DNA of 41,168 nucleotides from UBA11612 sp964475755 (GTDB lineage Bacteria; Pseudomonadota; Alphaproteobacteria; Rhodospirillales; Rhodospirillaceae), in NCBI GenBank assembly GCA_964475755.1, contig CAYYXR010000027.1:1-41168 (forward strand), given 5' to 3'. Position 1 is the stretch's first letter. The number at the start of each line of letters is the position of its first letter. Of the stretch, positions 8,197-17,574 are shown in pieces. The position numbers and the translations under genes are program-made. The notes under the pieces are model-generated. The model was not told the DNA's origin. It ran no database searches and saw only the letters and a list, made by a program, of their open reading frames with translations.

Positions 8197-9567
8197 TTAT
8201 TGGATCGACTTGGCGATAAAGCGGTCCCGGTCGAGAGAGCCTTCCCAATTGGCGACCGTCACAGCGACAGCAGCATCGCCGCTGATGTTCACCGTTGTGC
8301 GCATCATGTCCAAGATACGGTCAAAGGGAAATATTAAGGCGACAATCAAGACGGACTGCTCCGGCGTAATTCCGATCACGCTGAATACGGTTGCTGCGAG
8401 CAACAATCCGGCGGACGGAATGCCGGCCGCGCCGACGGATGCGAGCGTCACAGTAATGGCGACAAGCATGTAGTCGCCGAATGACATTGGGATTCCGAGC
8501 GCTTGCGAGGCGAACAACGTAATTATGCCGAGATAGATCGCGGTCCCGTCCATATTAATGGTCGCTCCCAAGGGAAGCACGGAACCCGCGACGACTTTTT
8601 TTACACCCAGATTTTCAGTAACATTGGCAATCGTAACCGGCAAAGTCGCGTTGGATGAGGCCGTGGAAAATGCGACGGCCTGCGCATCTACGATCCCTTC
8701 ATAGAATCGGATCAAGGGAAGCCGCGTAATAAATTTTATGATCGAACTGTAGGTAAGCGCGGCATGCAGCACAAACGCTAGGAAACATGTCAGAGCGAGG
8801 ATACCAAGGTTAGTCAGGATACCCAGCCCCTGCGTGGATATAACCCAGGCAACGAGAGCATAGACACCATAGGGCGCCAATTCCATGACGATCTCGGTGA
8901 CTTTGAGAACGGCCTCGGCGGCGGACTCTATTATGTTTGCGACCGGTCTACCTTTTTCACCGGCCATCAGGAGACCGATGCCAAAAATGATTGCCCAGAA
9001 AATGATCGACAGCACGTCGGTATTTGCCAGCGCGGCGACCGGGTTTTCGGGGATGATCGCAACCAATCGATCCGTCAACCCTCCGGCCCCTTCGGCAATC
9101 TCAATTTGGCTACGGACACTATCGACTGCCCCAGATGTAACGTTTGATAAATCCATCCCTACACCAGGGCGAAATACCGTGCCGAACAGCAAGCCAATAG
9201 AAACCGCGACAAGGCTGGTCGCCGCGTAAAGGCCAATAGCTTTTCCGCCGAGAGATCCCAAACGCTTGGGATCACCCATAGAAATGACTCCTGCGGCCAG
9301 GGTCGTAAAAATCAATGGCACGACAAGCATCCGGATCAGCCGCACAAACATATCGCCGAGGAATTTTGACGACGCCGGTGCGCATGCCGCCGGATCTGCG
9401 CACCCCGCCATGCCGCCGCCAAGGGCGAGCCCGACGAGTCCACCGGCAAACAGTCCGGTAAGTACACGTGCCCACAGGCGAAATTTAAATTTGCGCCACA
9501 TAAGGAAAAGGCCTGCGAACACAGAAAGCGTAACGATCCAATATGCCCACATCGCTAAATTGCCCAT
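8197..9567 (-). CDS. Dicarboxylate/amino acid:cation symporter (DAACS, SDF family)
   Basis: This 456-residue inner-membrane secondary transporter is of the GltP/DctA type (PF00375), moving acidic amino acids or C4-dicarboxylates with Na+ or H+. Hallmarks are the serine-rich hairpin STASSNATLP, the cation-site NMDGT at 338-342, the HP2 gate GIPSAG, and TM8 residues D420, R423, T424 and N427 in DMMRTTVN. These correspond to GltPh D394, R397, T398 and N401. Retention of the Arg and Asp favours aspartate/glutamate-like or dicarboxylate substrates. The N-terminus has an additional hydrophobic segment before the usual TM1. The start has AAAGGGG upstream. It lies 28 bases after the AbgT gene, so both are probably cotranscribed. 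The exact substrate is not deducible. Confidence 0.93.
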   Translation of the reverse strand: MGNLAMWAYWIVTLSVFAGLFLMWRKFKFRLWARVLTGLFAGGLVGLALGGGMAGCADPAACAPASSKFLGDMFVRLIRMLVVPLIFTTLAAGVISMGDPKRLGSLGGKAIGLYAATSLVAVSIGLLFGTVFRPGVGMDLSNVTSGAVDSVRSQIEIAEGAGGLTDRLVAIIPENPVAALANTDVLSIIFWAIIFGIGLLMAGEKGRPVANIIESAAEAVLKVTEIVMELAPYGVYALVAWVISTQGLGILTNLGILALTCFLAFVLHAALTYSSIIKFITRLPLIRFYEGIVDAQAVAFSTASSNATLPVTIANVTENLGVKKVVAGSVLPLGATINMDGTAIYLGIITLFASQALGIPMSFGDYMLVAITVTLASVGAAGIPSAGLLLAATVFSVIGITPEQSVLIVALIFPFDRILDMMRTTVNISGDAAVAVTVANWEGSLDRDRFIAKSIQ

Positions 9568-9595
9568 AGTCCCGACCCCTTTACCTAAATTCGCA

Positions 9596-11080
9596 CTACA
9601 GCCCCGGTCCCAGCGGTATGCCAGTGGCTATCCAAATCGCCAACAGGACAGTTCCACCCAATCCGAATGCGATAGAAAATGGAAGCATAATCGCGACGAG
9701 ACTGCCTATCCCAAATTCTTTTTCGTATCGTCGCGCGAATACGATGACCATAGGGAAATACGGCATGAGCGGGGTAATGATGTTGGTGACGGAGTCCCCA
9801 ATGCGGTAGGCCGCTTGAGTGGTTTCAGGCGAAATATCGACAAGCATGAACATAGGAACAAGCACCGGACCTATAAGGGCCCACTTTGCCGACGCGCTGC
9901 CGATGAATAGATTTAGGAATCCCGCAAGGGCAACCAGCAACACCACAAGCACGGTTCCGCTCAGGCCGGTCGCGCGAATAGCTTCCGCGCCTTCTATGGC
10001 AAGGATGACTCCCAAATTCGACCATGAGAACAGCGCGATAAAGTGCGCAGCGACAAAAGCCAAAACAATGTAGAGCCCCATATCTGACATGGTCTCGCTC
10101 GTCATTTTGACCACATCTTTGTCTTTTTTAATGGTCCCGGCGCCGACGCCAAACGCAATGCCTATGAGCAAAAATCCAATGCTGATGAGACCAACCAGCC
10201 CCGCCAGGAACGGCTGAACCGTGCCTTCCGCATCCCGCAGGGGCGCGCCTTCGGGAAGCGTGAGCAAAAGCACACCCCCAACGTAGGCAACTATTGTCCA
10301 GGCCGTGAACTTAAGTCCTCTTGATTGCTCCGACGTCGCCTCGACTTCGTCCTTTGAATTCGGCGCGACATTTCCGAAAGCCGGCATTCGAGGCTCAATC
10401 AGCCGATCAGTGACCCATGTTCCAAACGCCGTAAATACCGGAACTAATGCAATCATCAGATAGTAATTTGCCGTGATTGGCACACTGACGGAGGAATCGA
10501 CAATGTGGGCACTGCTTTCCGATAACCCGGCCAATAGCGGATCCAATGGAGTCAGAAGCAAATTTGAGCTGAAGCCGCCGGATACCCCGGCAAATGCCGC
10601 GGCAATGCCAGCGATCGGGTGACGCCCCGAGGCCGCAAACAAAACCCCGGCCAGCGGAATGAGCACTACATATCCCGCGTCCGTCGCGATGCTGGACATT
10701 ATGCCCGTAAAAACAACCGCAGGCGTCAACAGTGGACGAGAAACACGCCGAACGAATCCCGACATTGCGGCGGCGATTAAGCCGCTTCGCTCGGCAACCC
10801 CAACGCCCAACATGGTGACCAGCACGATTCCGAGCGGCGGGAAACCTGCAAAAGTCTCGGGCATATCCGCGAGCAACCTTCGTATCATTTCAGCCGAAAA
10901 AAGATTGACCGCAGATACGGTTTCCTTGGAGGCAGGATTTACCGCAGACACATCTGCAAGACTTGCGACAAGCGAGACTGCGAAAACAACGCCGATCAGA
11001 ATGACAAATAGGGTCACCGGATCAGGCAGACGGTTGCCGATTTCCTCGACCCGGCTTAACGCGCGCTCAAGTGCTTTCAT
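9596..11080 (-). CDS. abgT: AbgT family transporter
   Basis: This 494-residue polytopic inner-membrane protein is of the AbgT family (PF03806), whose members import p-aminobenzoyl-glutamate or export sulfonamides using the proton motive force. Recognisable segments are the N-terminal EEIGNRLPDPVTLFVI, the AERSGLI stretch, the re-entrant TDAGYVVLIPL region, GVSGGFSSNLL, and the late SASAKWALIGPVLVPMF and DSVTNIITPLMPYFP motifs that form the substrate hairpin. Length and motif order match the family. GGGGGAAACC precedes the ATG. It is the first gene of a two-transporter operon with the DAACS symporter. The pairing suggests uptake of peptidic or glutamate-containing compounds, but the real substrate is uncertain, so the symbol marks family only. 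Confidence 0.92.
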   Translation of the reverse strand: MKALERALSRVEEIGNRLPDPVTLFVILIGVVFAVSLVASLADVSAVNPASKETVSAVNLFSAEMIRRLLADMPETFAGFPPLGIVLVTMLGVGVAERSGLIAAAMSGFVRRVSRPLLTPAVVFTGIMSSIATDAGYVVLIPLAGVLFAASGRHPIAGIAAAFAGVSGGFSSNLLLTPLDPLLAGLSESSAHIVDSSVSVPITANYYLMIALVPVFTAFGTWVTDRLIEPRMPAFGNVAPNSKDEVEATSEQSRGLKFTAWTIVAYVGGVLLLTLPEGAPLRDAEGTVQPFLAGLVGLISIGFLLIGIAFGVGAGTIKKDKDVVKMTSETMSDMGLYIVLAFVAAHFIALFSWSNLGVILAIEGAEAIRATGLSGTVLVVLLVALAGFLNLFIGSASAKWALIGPVLVPMFMLVDISPETTQAAYRIGDSVTNIITPLMPYFPMVIVFARRYEKEFGIGSLVAIMLPFSIAFGLGGTVLLAIWIATGIPLGPGL

Positions 11081-11188
11081 GGTTTCCCCCGGATATTAAC
11101 CTGCTCCATCGCCCCACTTGCTGAGGCCACAAATAAGACATGGTCGCGGCCTCTGAGACTGCTCAAAACAGCTTGATGAGGATTGTCG

Positions 11189-12151
11189 TCAATTGCTGAC
11201 GTGCCAAGCCACGGTCCCAAATGAGCCTACGGAAATAGGTTCGGCCCGGCAGCCTTTGGGGTTAACGGTGGGTATACCCCTCGTAAGAGCGGTGAGCGAA
11301 GCATCGCCAAGGGCTGCGCGCGATACAGACTCACACCGCGCAACATGGTCATTGAGCCTAGATTTCAAGTGCTCGATGTAAGTGATTTGCTCTTGAATAC
11401 TAAGCTGCCCTCTTCGAGTGAGGATGTCCTGCAACGTAGCAACGACAGCCACAATCAACCCTGAATTTGCTTCCTCGACTTTGGACAGAACCGATTCAAC
11501 CTCGGCGCTAAATCTTTGCAAATAAGCCGCGGGCTCCCTGCCCTGGCCGGAGGACTCAAAGCTGTGTATGGCCTGCGCGACGGCCGTCGCGACCTCAAAC
11601 AGCCGGGTGTTATTGAGAACAAATTGGCTTTGTTTTCCTTTCTTTATGAAGCCCTCAAAGAGCGGCGACCGCGCCGGTACGGACAATACGGAAATAATGC
11701 CTTCGGGCTTAATCACGCGTGATATTTCGGTGCAGACTTGGCTGAGCAAACCAAATTCGACACCAAACTGGCTGACAATTGCGTTGAACGATTGAGATTC
11801 AAATGGAAGCTCTTCCATCTACGTCCTGCCGTGGTATTCGATCTCGCTGACGATAGCTTTGTGCCTATTGAGGTACCGACCGGGATCAATATCCGCCGCG
11901 TCTATCGCGACGACGCTCACGTCTTTTCCCAGACCTTGCGCAGCACGCATAAGGGTCACGCCGACGTAGCCTTTGCCGCACGCTAAATCCAGCACGCGCG
12001 CGCCATCGGGTAGCGCTTCGGCAAAGTACGACCAGTGCTGCTTGATTGCCGCCTCGACATCCGGATCAGTATCCAGAACCTCCCAATTCAGCCGGTTGTC
12101 CTGCCAATAGCTGTCCCAGATTCGAAATTTTTCGTCGCTCTCCGGCGTCAA
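11189..12151 (-). pseudogene. SAM-dependent methyltransferase gene interrupted by one in-frame TAG
   Basis: Two open stretches on the same frame (11822-12151 and 11189-11818) are separated only by a TAG at 11819-11821, and together make a class I methyltransferase of about 320 residues. The first half carries motif I (VLDLACGKGYVG) and the motif II acidic strand (VVAIDAADID). The second half begins MEELPFESQSFNAIVSQFGVEFG, the usual motif III/IV continuation, then IKPEGIISVL. Alignment logic leaves no gap at the TAG, so a single base change explains it. The start is a TTG with GGAAGG upstream. Either the gene is dead, or the base is a sequence error or is read through; restart at the ATG right after the stop would lack the SAM-binding loop. 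The substrate is unknown. Confidence 0.85.
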
Positions 12152-12475
12152 CTGTCCCTTCCCCCAGACATGGCGTACGTTCTAACCATTCAGCGCGTTC
12201 GATCACCTTTAACCATATATTCGCCCGGCGCCCCCACGCTCAAGACGAACTATGCATTTATGTCGTCGCCGCAAATTCTCTCAGAATTTTACATTTTTTG
12301 GTTGTATAGGCACCCCAAAAAATCTCATGGCCAGCACAGCCTCAGATAGGAATAGCTCTAAACTATTCACCATAGGCCTGGTCCGGGCGGCGCAAAAGAT
12401 AACCGCCGGCCCTCTATCAAGAAGGCCGGCGGAAAATGCAGTGTTTGTAAGGGATTTCGGCCGCCGCTTGGCTAT
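12152..12475. other. Intergenic gap with an AT-rich inverted repeat at 12293-12323
   Basis: No gene is seen in these 324 bases. ATTTTTTGG at 12293-12301 and CCAAAAAAT at 12315-12323 form a perfect 9-bp inverted repeat, about 142 bases upstream of the methyltransferase start. It may be an operator or the stem of a weak bidirectional terminator. A separate GC-rich terminator at 12403-12432 serves cassette B. Confidence 0.4.
12403..12432 (-). terminator. Terminator of cassette B
   Basis: CCGCCGGCC at 12403-12411 and GGCCGGCGG at 12424-12432 form a perfect 9-bp GC stem with a 12-base loop. On the minus strand it lies 43 bases after the repeat-protein stop and is followed by TTATCTTTT. Confidence 0.75.
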
Positions 12476-13864
12476 CTAGCGGGAGAAGGCGTTGTCGAGG
12501 AAATCGTCCCGCAACCAGAATGCCTTGAAGCCGTTCCGGTAGCCGTTGAACTCGCCCCAGGCGTCACCTTCTGAATCGCCGGGCTTTAAGTCCCCAGCGA
12601 ACGTATAGACGGGCCGGTCGCGGAACGCCCAAACGCGAAGCGCATCTGCGTCCTCAGGCTGAGCGGTACGACCTTCTTCGTCGATATAAATGACGCTCCA
12701 AATTTGGCTGTCGCTTTTGGCACCTTCGGCAGCCATCACGGGCGGGAAAGTTCTATTGCACCGTTCGACGTCCAAGCCACCGCAAATAGTCAACCGGTAG
12801 ACCTGGGGCGTATCTGGGTGATCGCAGGCGAGCTGATCAATGGCATCGTCCGCGCAGTTATAAAGATAAACGGTATGCCCTCTTGAATCGGCCAATACGT
12901 GTCCAAGATGCGCCGCTTGTACCGTAAAGGCACTCGGCGGCGCGGGCAGCCTTTGTGTATAAACATTGTGCCAGCCGGGCACATCGCTGCCAAACAGCGC
13001 GCGCGTCCGCGGATCGTCAATATACGTGTACAGCGGTTTGCCGCGGAATGACCACTGCTTGATCCCGGGCGAACGCTCAATAATTGTCCACTCACCTTGG
13101 GACTGCGCGGTTTCGGGCGCGAGTACAGGTTCCCAATCGCGCAGGCAGTCACCGTAGCAATTGGATTTGTTTACGTCGTCACCGTCCCAGGAATAAACCG
13201 AGAACCCATCAAAATCGACGAGCAAACGTCCATTGGCCATTTGCACAACGGCAAATGAAGGCGGCACGTTTGGCGGAGGGCCAACCGGCTTACGAATGGC
13301 CGGTCCATCGTTGGCATCCTGTATTTTCTGACCGCCGTTAGCATCGCCCGGCTTTTCGTCCAGCACAGACGTGTAAAGGGGGTAACCGTCGTACGTCCAC
13401 TGCTGAGAGCCGTCTTCGCGCTCCACAAGTTTCCATTTGCCGACGGGCTCCGCGCCTTCGGCGGCAATCACCGGTGGCCAGATATCCACACAACTGGGAC
13501 GGTTTTCCAAATCCGGAAGCAGCAGCCCCGCAGGGTACGGGCTCATAAGTCCCGAGCTCTCCGTATAGACATGGTCGGTGCAGTTCGAAACGCCGTCCTT
13601 GCGGTCGCCGGTATCACCATTCCGCAAATCCTTGAGCGGCCAGCTATACAATGTCATGCCATCGGCATTTGCAAAGACAGGGCCTTCCAATTCGTTGATG
13701 ATGACCTGAAAGCCCTCGGGCATTGGGACTTCAACGTACGCTTCCTGCGTAGGATTGGCAGGATCTTGCCAGTATTCCGAAACGTCAGCTGCTTGTACCG
13801 TTGTACCCGCCGCCGCGAAAAGTGATGCGATTGCTATGACGCTCGCCGATTGCACTCTTTGCAT
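12476..13864 (-). CDS. Secreted Lipoprotein_15-type repeat protein, cassette B
   Basis: A 462-residue exported member of the Y-x4-D secreted-repeat family (PF03640/COG4315), function unknown. A Sec signal peptide covers residues 1 to about 26 (IASLFAAAGTTVQA|AD). Three units follow, with lower halves QWTYDGYPLYT-x3-DEKPGD, QWSFRGKPLYT-x3-DD and WAFRDRPVYTFAGDLKPGD. Unlike the cassette A and C copies, only the middle unit keeps a compact CxxxC (CYGDC); units 1 and 3 have long insertions between their cysteines. AAGGAAG lies six bases before the chosen ATG; the 18-codon upstream extension lacks signal-like sequence. It is separated from DUF1552 by 116 bases that contain a strong hairpin, so its expression may be uncoupled from the rest of cassette B. 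Confidence 0.9.
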   Translation of the reverse strand: MQRVQSASVIAIASLFAAAGTTVQAADVSEYWQDPANPTQEAYVEVPMPEGFQVIINELEGPVFANADGMTLYSWPLKDLRNGDTGDRKDGVSNCTDHVYTESSGLMSPYPAGLLLPDLENRPSCVDIWPPVIAAEGAEPVGKWKLVEREDGSQQWTYDGYPLYTSVLDEKPGDANGGQKIQDANDGPAIRKPVGPPPNVPPSFAVVQMANGRLLVDFDGFSVYSWDGDDVNKSNCYGDCLRDWEPVLAPETAQSQGEWTIIERSPGIKQWSFRGKPLYTYIDDPRTRALFGSDVPGWHNVYTQRLPAPPSAFTVQAAHLGHVLADSRGHTVYLYNCADDAIDQLACDHPDTPQVYRLTICGGLDVERCNRTFPPVMAAEGAKSDSQIWSVIYIDEEGRTAQPEDADALRVWAFRDRPVYTFAGDLKPGDSEGDAWGEFNGYRNGFKAFWLRDDFLDNAFSR

Positions 13865-13921
13865 GATTTCTTCCTTATCGAGTCCTGTCTGCACCGCCGA
13901 CTGCAAGACTGCAGGCAAATA

Positions 13922-13959
13922 CGGCCCGACCGAGGTAATTGAATCTCCCGGTCGGGCCG
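13922..13959. terminator. Strong hairpin inside cassette B, between DUF1552 and the repeat-protein gene
   Basis: CGGCCCGACCG at 13922-13932 and CGGTCGGGCCG at 13949-13959 form a perfect 11-bp GC-rich stem with a 16-base loop, within the 116-base gap. On the minus strand the tail is TATTTGCC, a poor U-run, so partial termination, attenuation or mRNA stabilisation are all possible. Confidence 0.6.
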
Positions 13960-13980
13960 CTGCGGTACTTCTGCCTGGTA

Positions 13981-15318
13981 CTAGACCAGGATTTCGCCGA
14001 CCTCTTGCGAGGTATTATTGCTCTTCGTACCCCAAGACGGTGTATCGATACCCATGAGGCGAAGGGCGGTGTAACCGAGACGCGTACCGGCGGTGCCGCC
14101 AAGGTCGATGTGTTGACCCGACTTCACACGTCCACCTGCGCGGCCGGCCGTAAACGCGGGCATGCCGTCCAGAGAGTGAACGCGCGCATAGCCGTGGTCG
14201 GTGCTGCCGTAGATGAATACGTTGTCGAGCAACGTACCATCGCCTTCCTTAATCGTCATGAAGGCCTGTACGAACTCCGCCCAGGACTCCATGGCGCGGC
14301 GCGTGAACCAGGACGCGATCGGCTGGTAACCCAGCACAGGATCGATGGGCTCCTCGTGCGTTGTGGTGTGGTGCGGCTTCTCATATCCCGGTTTAATGGT
14401 CGAGGACGACGCATTCGAGTAGGTCATGTTGAAGACGCGGGTTTGATCGCAAGCCAGCGCCATGACCATGAGTTCCGTCATCATGCGGTGACGGGCCGCC
14501 ACGGCCTCTTGCTCCTTGCCCATCATCGGATCGGCATTGGGGCCGTCCGTGGGTTGACAGGCCGCAATCGGCTCGGGCTTGGTCAAGCGTTGCTCGAACT
14601 GCTGCTCCAAGTGACGCAAGCCGGTGAAGTATTGGTCAAGACGCGCCTTGTCTTCGTAACCAACCTGCTTCATCAGACCCTTTGTTTCGTCCATGACGCC
14701 GGACAGCACGCTCTTGCGCGCCATCACGCGCGGGTCGGGCGTGAAGTTCTCGGCATTCGGATCGGGGAATTCCGGACCGAACAAGCGTGTATAGAACTTA
14801 ACCGGCGACCATTCCGGCGCATTCGGCGTGTTGCCGTTTTCGTAGCTATAGGTGTTGCGCACATCGCCGGTTGCAGTCGCGGTCAAAGACTTGAAACGCG
14901 TCGTACGACCGATCTGATTGGCGATGGTCACGTCAATGGTTTCGCCCGGGATATCGTTGCCATCCTTCGGCGCAGCCCCGGTGCGATTAATGACCCAGCC
15001 CGTGTAGTGGCAGAGGTTCTCGTACGTGTCCCGGAATGCCGTGGCATTCGTGATCAGATTGATGTGATCGCGAACCGGTGCCAGAGACTCAATTTCTTCC
15101 GGCAAGTCAAATTTAGCACCGACTGTTTGCGGCACGAAGATGCTCTTCGCCATGCCAAGGCCCCAGCCCCACGTCCCGAAGCGGACAGGCATCGGCTGGC
15201 CGGACGCGAGCGCCGTACCGTTTCCATTCAGGAAAATATTGAGGAACGGAAGCGCGACGGTAACCGCACCGCCATTCAGCATGCCTTTCAGCACACGGCG
15301 TCTATTGAAGTTAGTCAT
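13981..15318 (-). CDS. DUF1552 (HXXSHH) family exported protein, cassette B
   Basis: A 445-residue PF07586 protein with an RR-containing Tat-like N-terminus (NRRRVLKGMLNGGAVTVALPFL). The family motif reads H-T-T-T-H-E (in PHHTTTHEEPIDPVLGYQ), and a STDHGYARVHS block replaces the EHG...HH segment of the cassette A copy. It shares the FGPEFPDPNAENFTPDPRVMARKSVLS block with its paralogues but differs more in the first third. An ideal GGAGGAAACC precedes the ATG at 15318, preferred to an in-frame start four codons earlier. It begins 15 bases after the cytochrome-like gene stop. A 544-residue open frame on the opposite strand (13939-15573) is an antisense shadow without domain sense. Activity is unknown; a metal-dependent periplasmic hydrolase is one possibility. 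Confidence 0.93.
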   Translation of the reverse strand: MTNFNRRRVLKGMLNGGAVTVALPFLNIFLNGNGTALASGQPMPVRFGTWGWGLGMAKSIFVPQTVGAKFDLPEEIESLAPVRDHINLITNATAFRDTYENLCHYTGWVINRTGAAPKDGNDIPGETIDVTIANQIGRTTRFKSLTATATGDVRNTYSYENGNTPNAPEWSPVKFYTRLFGPEFPDPNAENFTPDPRVMARKSVLSGVMDETKGLMKQVGYEDKARLDQYFTGLRHLEQQFEQRLTKPEPIAACQPTDGPNADPMMGKEQEAVAARHRMMTELMVMALACDQTRVFNMTYSNASSSTIKPGYEKPHHTTTHEEPIDPVLGYQPIASWFTRRAMESWAEFVQAFMTIKEGDGTLLDNVFIYGSTDHGYARVHSLDGMPAFTAGRAGGRVKSGQHIDLGGTAGTRLGYTALRLMGIDTPSWGTKSNNTSQEVGEILV

Positions 15319-15333
15319 GGTTTCCTCCAATCC

Positions 15334-17088
15334 TTAATTCTGCTGCGGAGCGTGCGGAGAAACACTAGCGGTGTCCATGGGCTCCTCAGCCTCATCTGGG
15401 GTTACAACGTCAGAGAACGCATCGCTGAGAGCAATCGTGCGGAACAATGCGGGCACCTTGTATCCGTTCGCCGCAAAGCTCTCCTGCAGGTACGAGAGAG
15501 TCTCACGATCTTCCCGGGAAGACGGCGAGCCCACTGCATAGCTGTAGGTCCGCTCCACGAGGCACGTCGGTAAGGCCGGGTGATCGCGCAAGGCATTGGC
15601 CAATCCCAGCACAGTGTCGAACTCGGTGCCATCGAGAGAGCCGCTTGCGTCAATCGGATTGCCTTTTTCGGCCTCCCGATAACGCCCCGCACCATCGAAG
15701 TTCTCAAGTGCAAGACCCATCGGGTCGGTGATCTTGTGGCAACCGGCGCATACCGGGTTTTCCAAGTGCGCATTCACACGATCACGCTGCGTCGCATATT
15801 CCGAATCCGGGTTTTCGACGAGCGAGAAATCCACGTTCGGCGGCGGACGCGGCACCGGCTGGCACAACAGAAGTTCACGCAACGCCTTGCCGCGCAAGGT
15901 CGGCGAACTCCGCCCCGGGTGCGAGTGAACAGCCAGGAAGCTGATCTGTGTCAACAAGCCAGAGCGTGGGCTGCCTTCCGGGAATTCGTAAGGCGACCAG
16001 CCCGGCGTTGCCGGCAGCTGATACAGCGCCGCCAGTGACGGAGAGATGAACGTTGAGCGGGTCGTGTAAAGATCACGATAATCACCGTTCTTATCCAACA
16101 CGTGCTCAACAACCGTACGCAGCGTTTGTTCACGAGCATCGGCGACCGTTACACCGGTAAAGGACGGATAAACGGCCGGGTCCTTCGCCAAAGTGTCGAA
16201 GTCGTCAAAGGCGTACATGTCGTCAAAAAACGCGCGAATGCCGTGTTCCATGCGCGGGCTGGCGAGCATCCGGTCAACGATTTGCTCACGAACCTTGGGC
16301 TTATGGATTTCACCGCTTTCCGCAGCTTTCAACAACGCATCGTCCGGTGCGGCATTCCACAGGAAAAAGCTCAAACGGGACGCCAGGGAATATGCGTCAA
16401 GGCGCATCTGTCCGTCTTCGTTTGGATCGGCTTCTTCATGTTCGGCAATGAACAGCACTTCCGGGCTGATCAGCATACCTTCGAGGGCGATGGCGACACC
16501 GGCATAGAAATCTTCCAGCCGCTCGGCTGCTTCATCCGCGTTCGTAACGGCATCATGTAACTGTTCATCCGTCAACGGACGGCGATAGAGGAGCCGGCCA
16601 GTTTGATTGAGGAACTCTGAAGCGCATTGCTCGTCGGCGGCGGTTTCAGACTCAGGCTTGCACGGAATTAGAAAATAACGATGTTCCGCATCCGTCACCT
16701 GCCCGGCCACGGCCGCTGCCGTGCGTTGGTACTGCTCGAGCTGACCGGCGGTCACGCCGGCAGTCGCTGCGCCGTTTGCAAGCAGACCTTTCGTCCGCTG
16801 CAATGGCGGAAACTTTGTATCAAGCTTCACGCTGGGTCCGAACACATACGCAAGTGTGTTCCTGTATTGCTCGGTTGTGATCAGCCGAAGCGTCGCCGGC
16901 GTGCCAGCGGTATCCGGCTCAGGCAAGGAAACGACCGCAGCTTTTGAAGCCGCCGTTTCACTCTCTGACATCGGCGCTGAGCAGCCCGCAAGCGCGACCA
17001 CAGCCGCAAGACCTATCGCACTTCCTCGCACTACTTCCGAAAACCGCTCGGATGTCGGAGAGATTTTAAAATTCGAAAACCAAAACAC
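15334..17088 (-). CDS. Mono-heme PSD/PSCyt3 (DUF1592-type) lipoprotein, cassette B
   Basis: A 584-residue planctomycete-type cytochrome protein with a clear lipobox (ALAGC, Cys about residue 36), so it should be lipid-anchored to a membrane facing the periplasm or cell surface. The paralogues in cassettes A and C show no lipobox. Domain order is the same: PSD3 (TTEQYRNTLAYVFG), PSD5 (RRPLTDEQL), PSD4 (SLASRLSFFLWN), PSCyt3 with HSHPGRSSPTLRGKALRE and a single heme site CAGCH at 447-451, and PSD2. It starts with GTG, backed by GGAGGT nine bases upstream. It is the first gene of cassette B, with a perfect 8-bp inverted repeat 38 bases upstream. Around the heme it is clearly divergent from copies A and C. 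Redox partner and substrate are unknown. Confidence 0.93.
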   Translation of the reverse strand: MFWFSNFKISPTSERFSEVVRGSAIGLAAVVALAGCSAPMSESETAASKAAVVSLPEPDTAGTPATLRLITTEQYRNTLAYVFGPSVKLDTKFPPLQRTKGLLANGAATAGVTAGQLEQYQRTAAAVAGQVTDAEHRYFLIPCKPESETAADEQCASEFLNQTGRLLYRRPLTDEQLHDAVTNADEAAERLEDFYAGVAIALEGMLISPEVLFIAEHEEADPNEDGQMRLDAYSLASRLSFFLWNAAPDDALLKAAESGEIHKPKVREQIVDRMLASPRMEHGIRAFFDDMYAFDDFDTLAKDPAVYPSFTGVTVADAREQTLRTVVEHVLDKNGDYRDLYTTRSTFISPSLAALYQLPATPGWSPYEFPEGSPRSGLLTQISFLAVHSHPGRSSPTLRGKALRELLLCQPVPRPPPNVDFSLVENPDSEYATQRDRVNAHLENPVCAGCHKITDPMGLALENFDGAGRYREAEKGNPIDASGSLDGTEFDTVLGLANALRDHPALPTCLVERTYSYAVGSPSSREDRETLSYLQESFAANGYKVPALFRTIALSDAFSDVVTPDEAEEPMDTASVSPHAPQQN

Positions 17089-17125
17089 TTGGTTTTTACC
17101 TCCTCTATTTGCATGAGCGCAGCCT

Positions 17126-17153
17126 TCATAGCGTTCAGATAATGTCGCTATGA
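17126..17153. promoter_or_regulatory. Inverted repeat upstream of cassette B, candidate operator
   Basis: TCATAGCG at 17126-17133 and CGCTATGA at 17146-17153 form a perfect 8-bp inverted repeat with a 12-base spacer, lying 38 bases upstream of the GTG start. Position and symmetry suit a repressor or activator site. No similar repeat was seen upstream of cassettes A and C. The remainder of 17154-17520 shows no gene. Confidence 0.45.
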
Positions 17154-17524
17154 GCCTTTGCCAAGCCGCTCTTAGAATACCACTAATGGACTGATTTCAT
17201 ACACAAAAGCCCGCGACAAATTCTTTGCAATGTTATTGAAAAGGCGGAATTTTTTGCCAATTCGGACGTTGCATTTCCTGTTCTCAAATAGACACAAATC
17301 CTTGGGGAAATATGCAAATCGCGGCCCAAAGCCTGACCCTACCAAAAAATTGTGTTCAGAGTCAGGGGGTTAGGGTTCAGACGGTAGGCCGCACCTGAAA
17401 CAGACAGTTACAAACCTCAAAACCACCTACCGGCAAGTATTTGCATAAAGATGCCTGCGCGGCCCCACATATTGGGGTGAATCCCAGCACGCCTACAGGA
17501 CCCCCCTGGCGCTCAGCCGCTAAA

Positions 17525-17553
17525 AAAAGAGGCCGGGATTTCTCCCGGCCTCT
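17525..17553 (-). terminator. Rho-independent terminator of the 997-aa TonB receptor gene
   Basis: On the minus strand, 22 bases after the receptor's TAA, an 11-bp perfect stem (AGAGGCCGGGA / TCCCGGCCTCT, 17528-17553) with a four-base loop runs directly into a T7 tract. This is the most convincing terminator in the window. It insulates cassette B from the receptor transcript. Confidence 0.95.
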
Positions 17554-17574
17554 TAGTTCTAGCTGTGTTCGCTT

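Noticed and set aside
11124..11155. GAGGCC...GGCCTC inverted repeat downstream of the broken methyltransferase
   Set aside because: Only 6-bp arms with a 20-base spacer and no U-run; too weak to call.
13939..15573. 544-codon open frame on the plus strand
   Set aside because: It lies entirely antisense to the cassette B DUF1552 gene and part of the heme gene. No domain, low-complexity Arg/His-rich composition, typical of a shadow frame.
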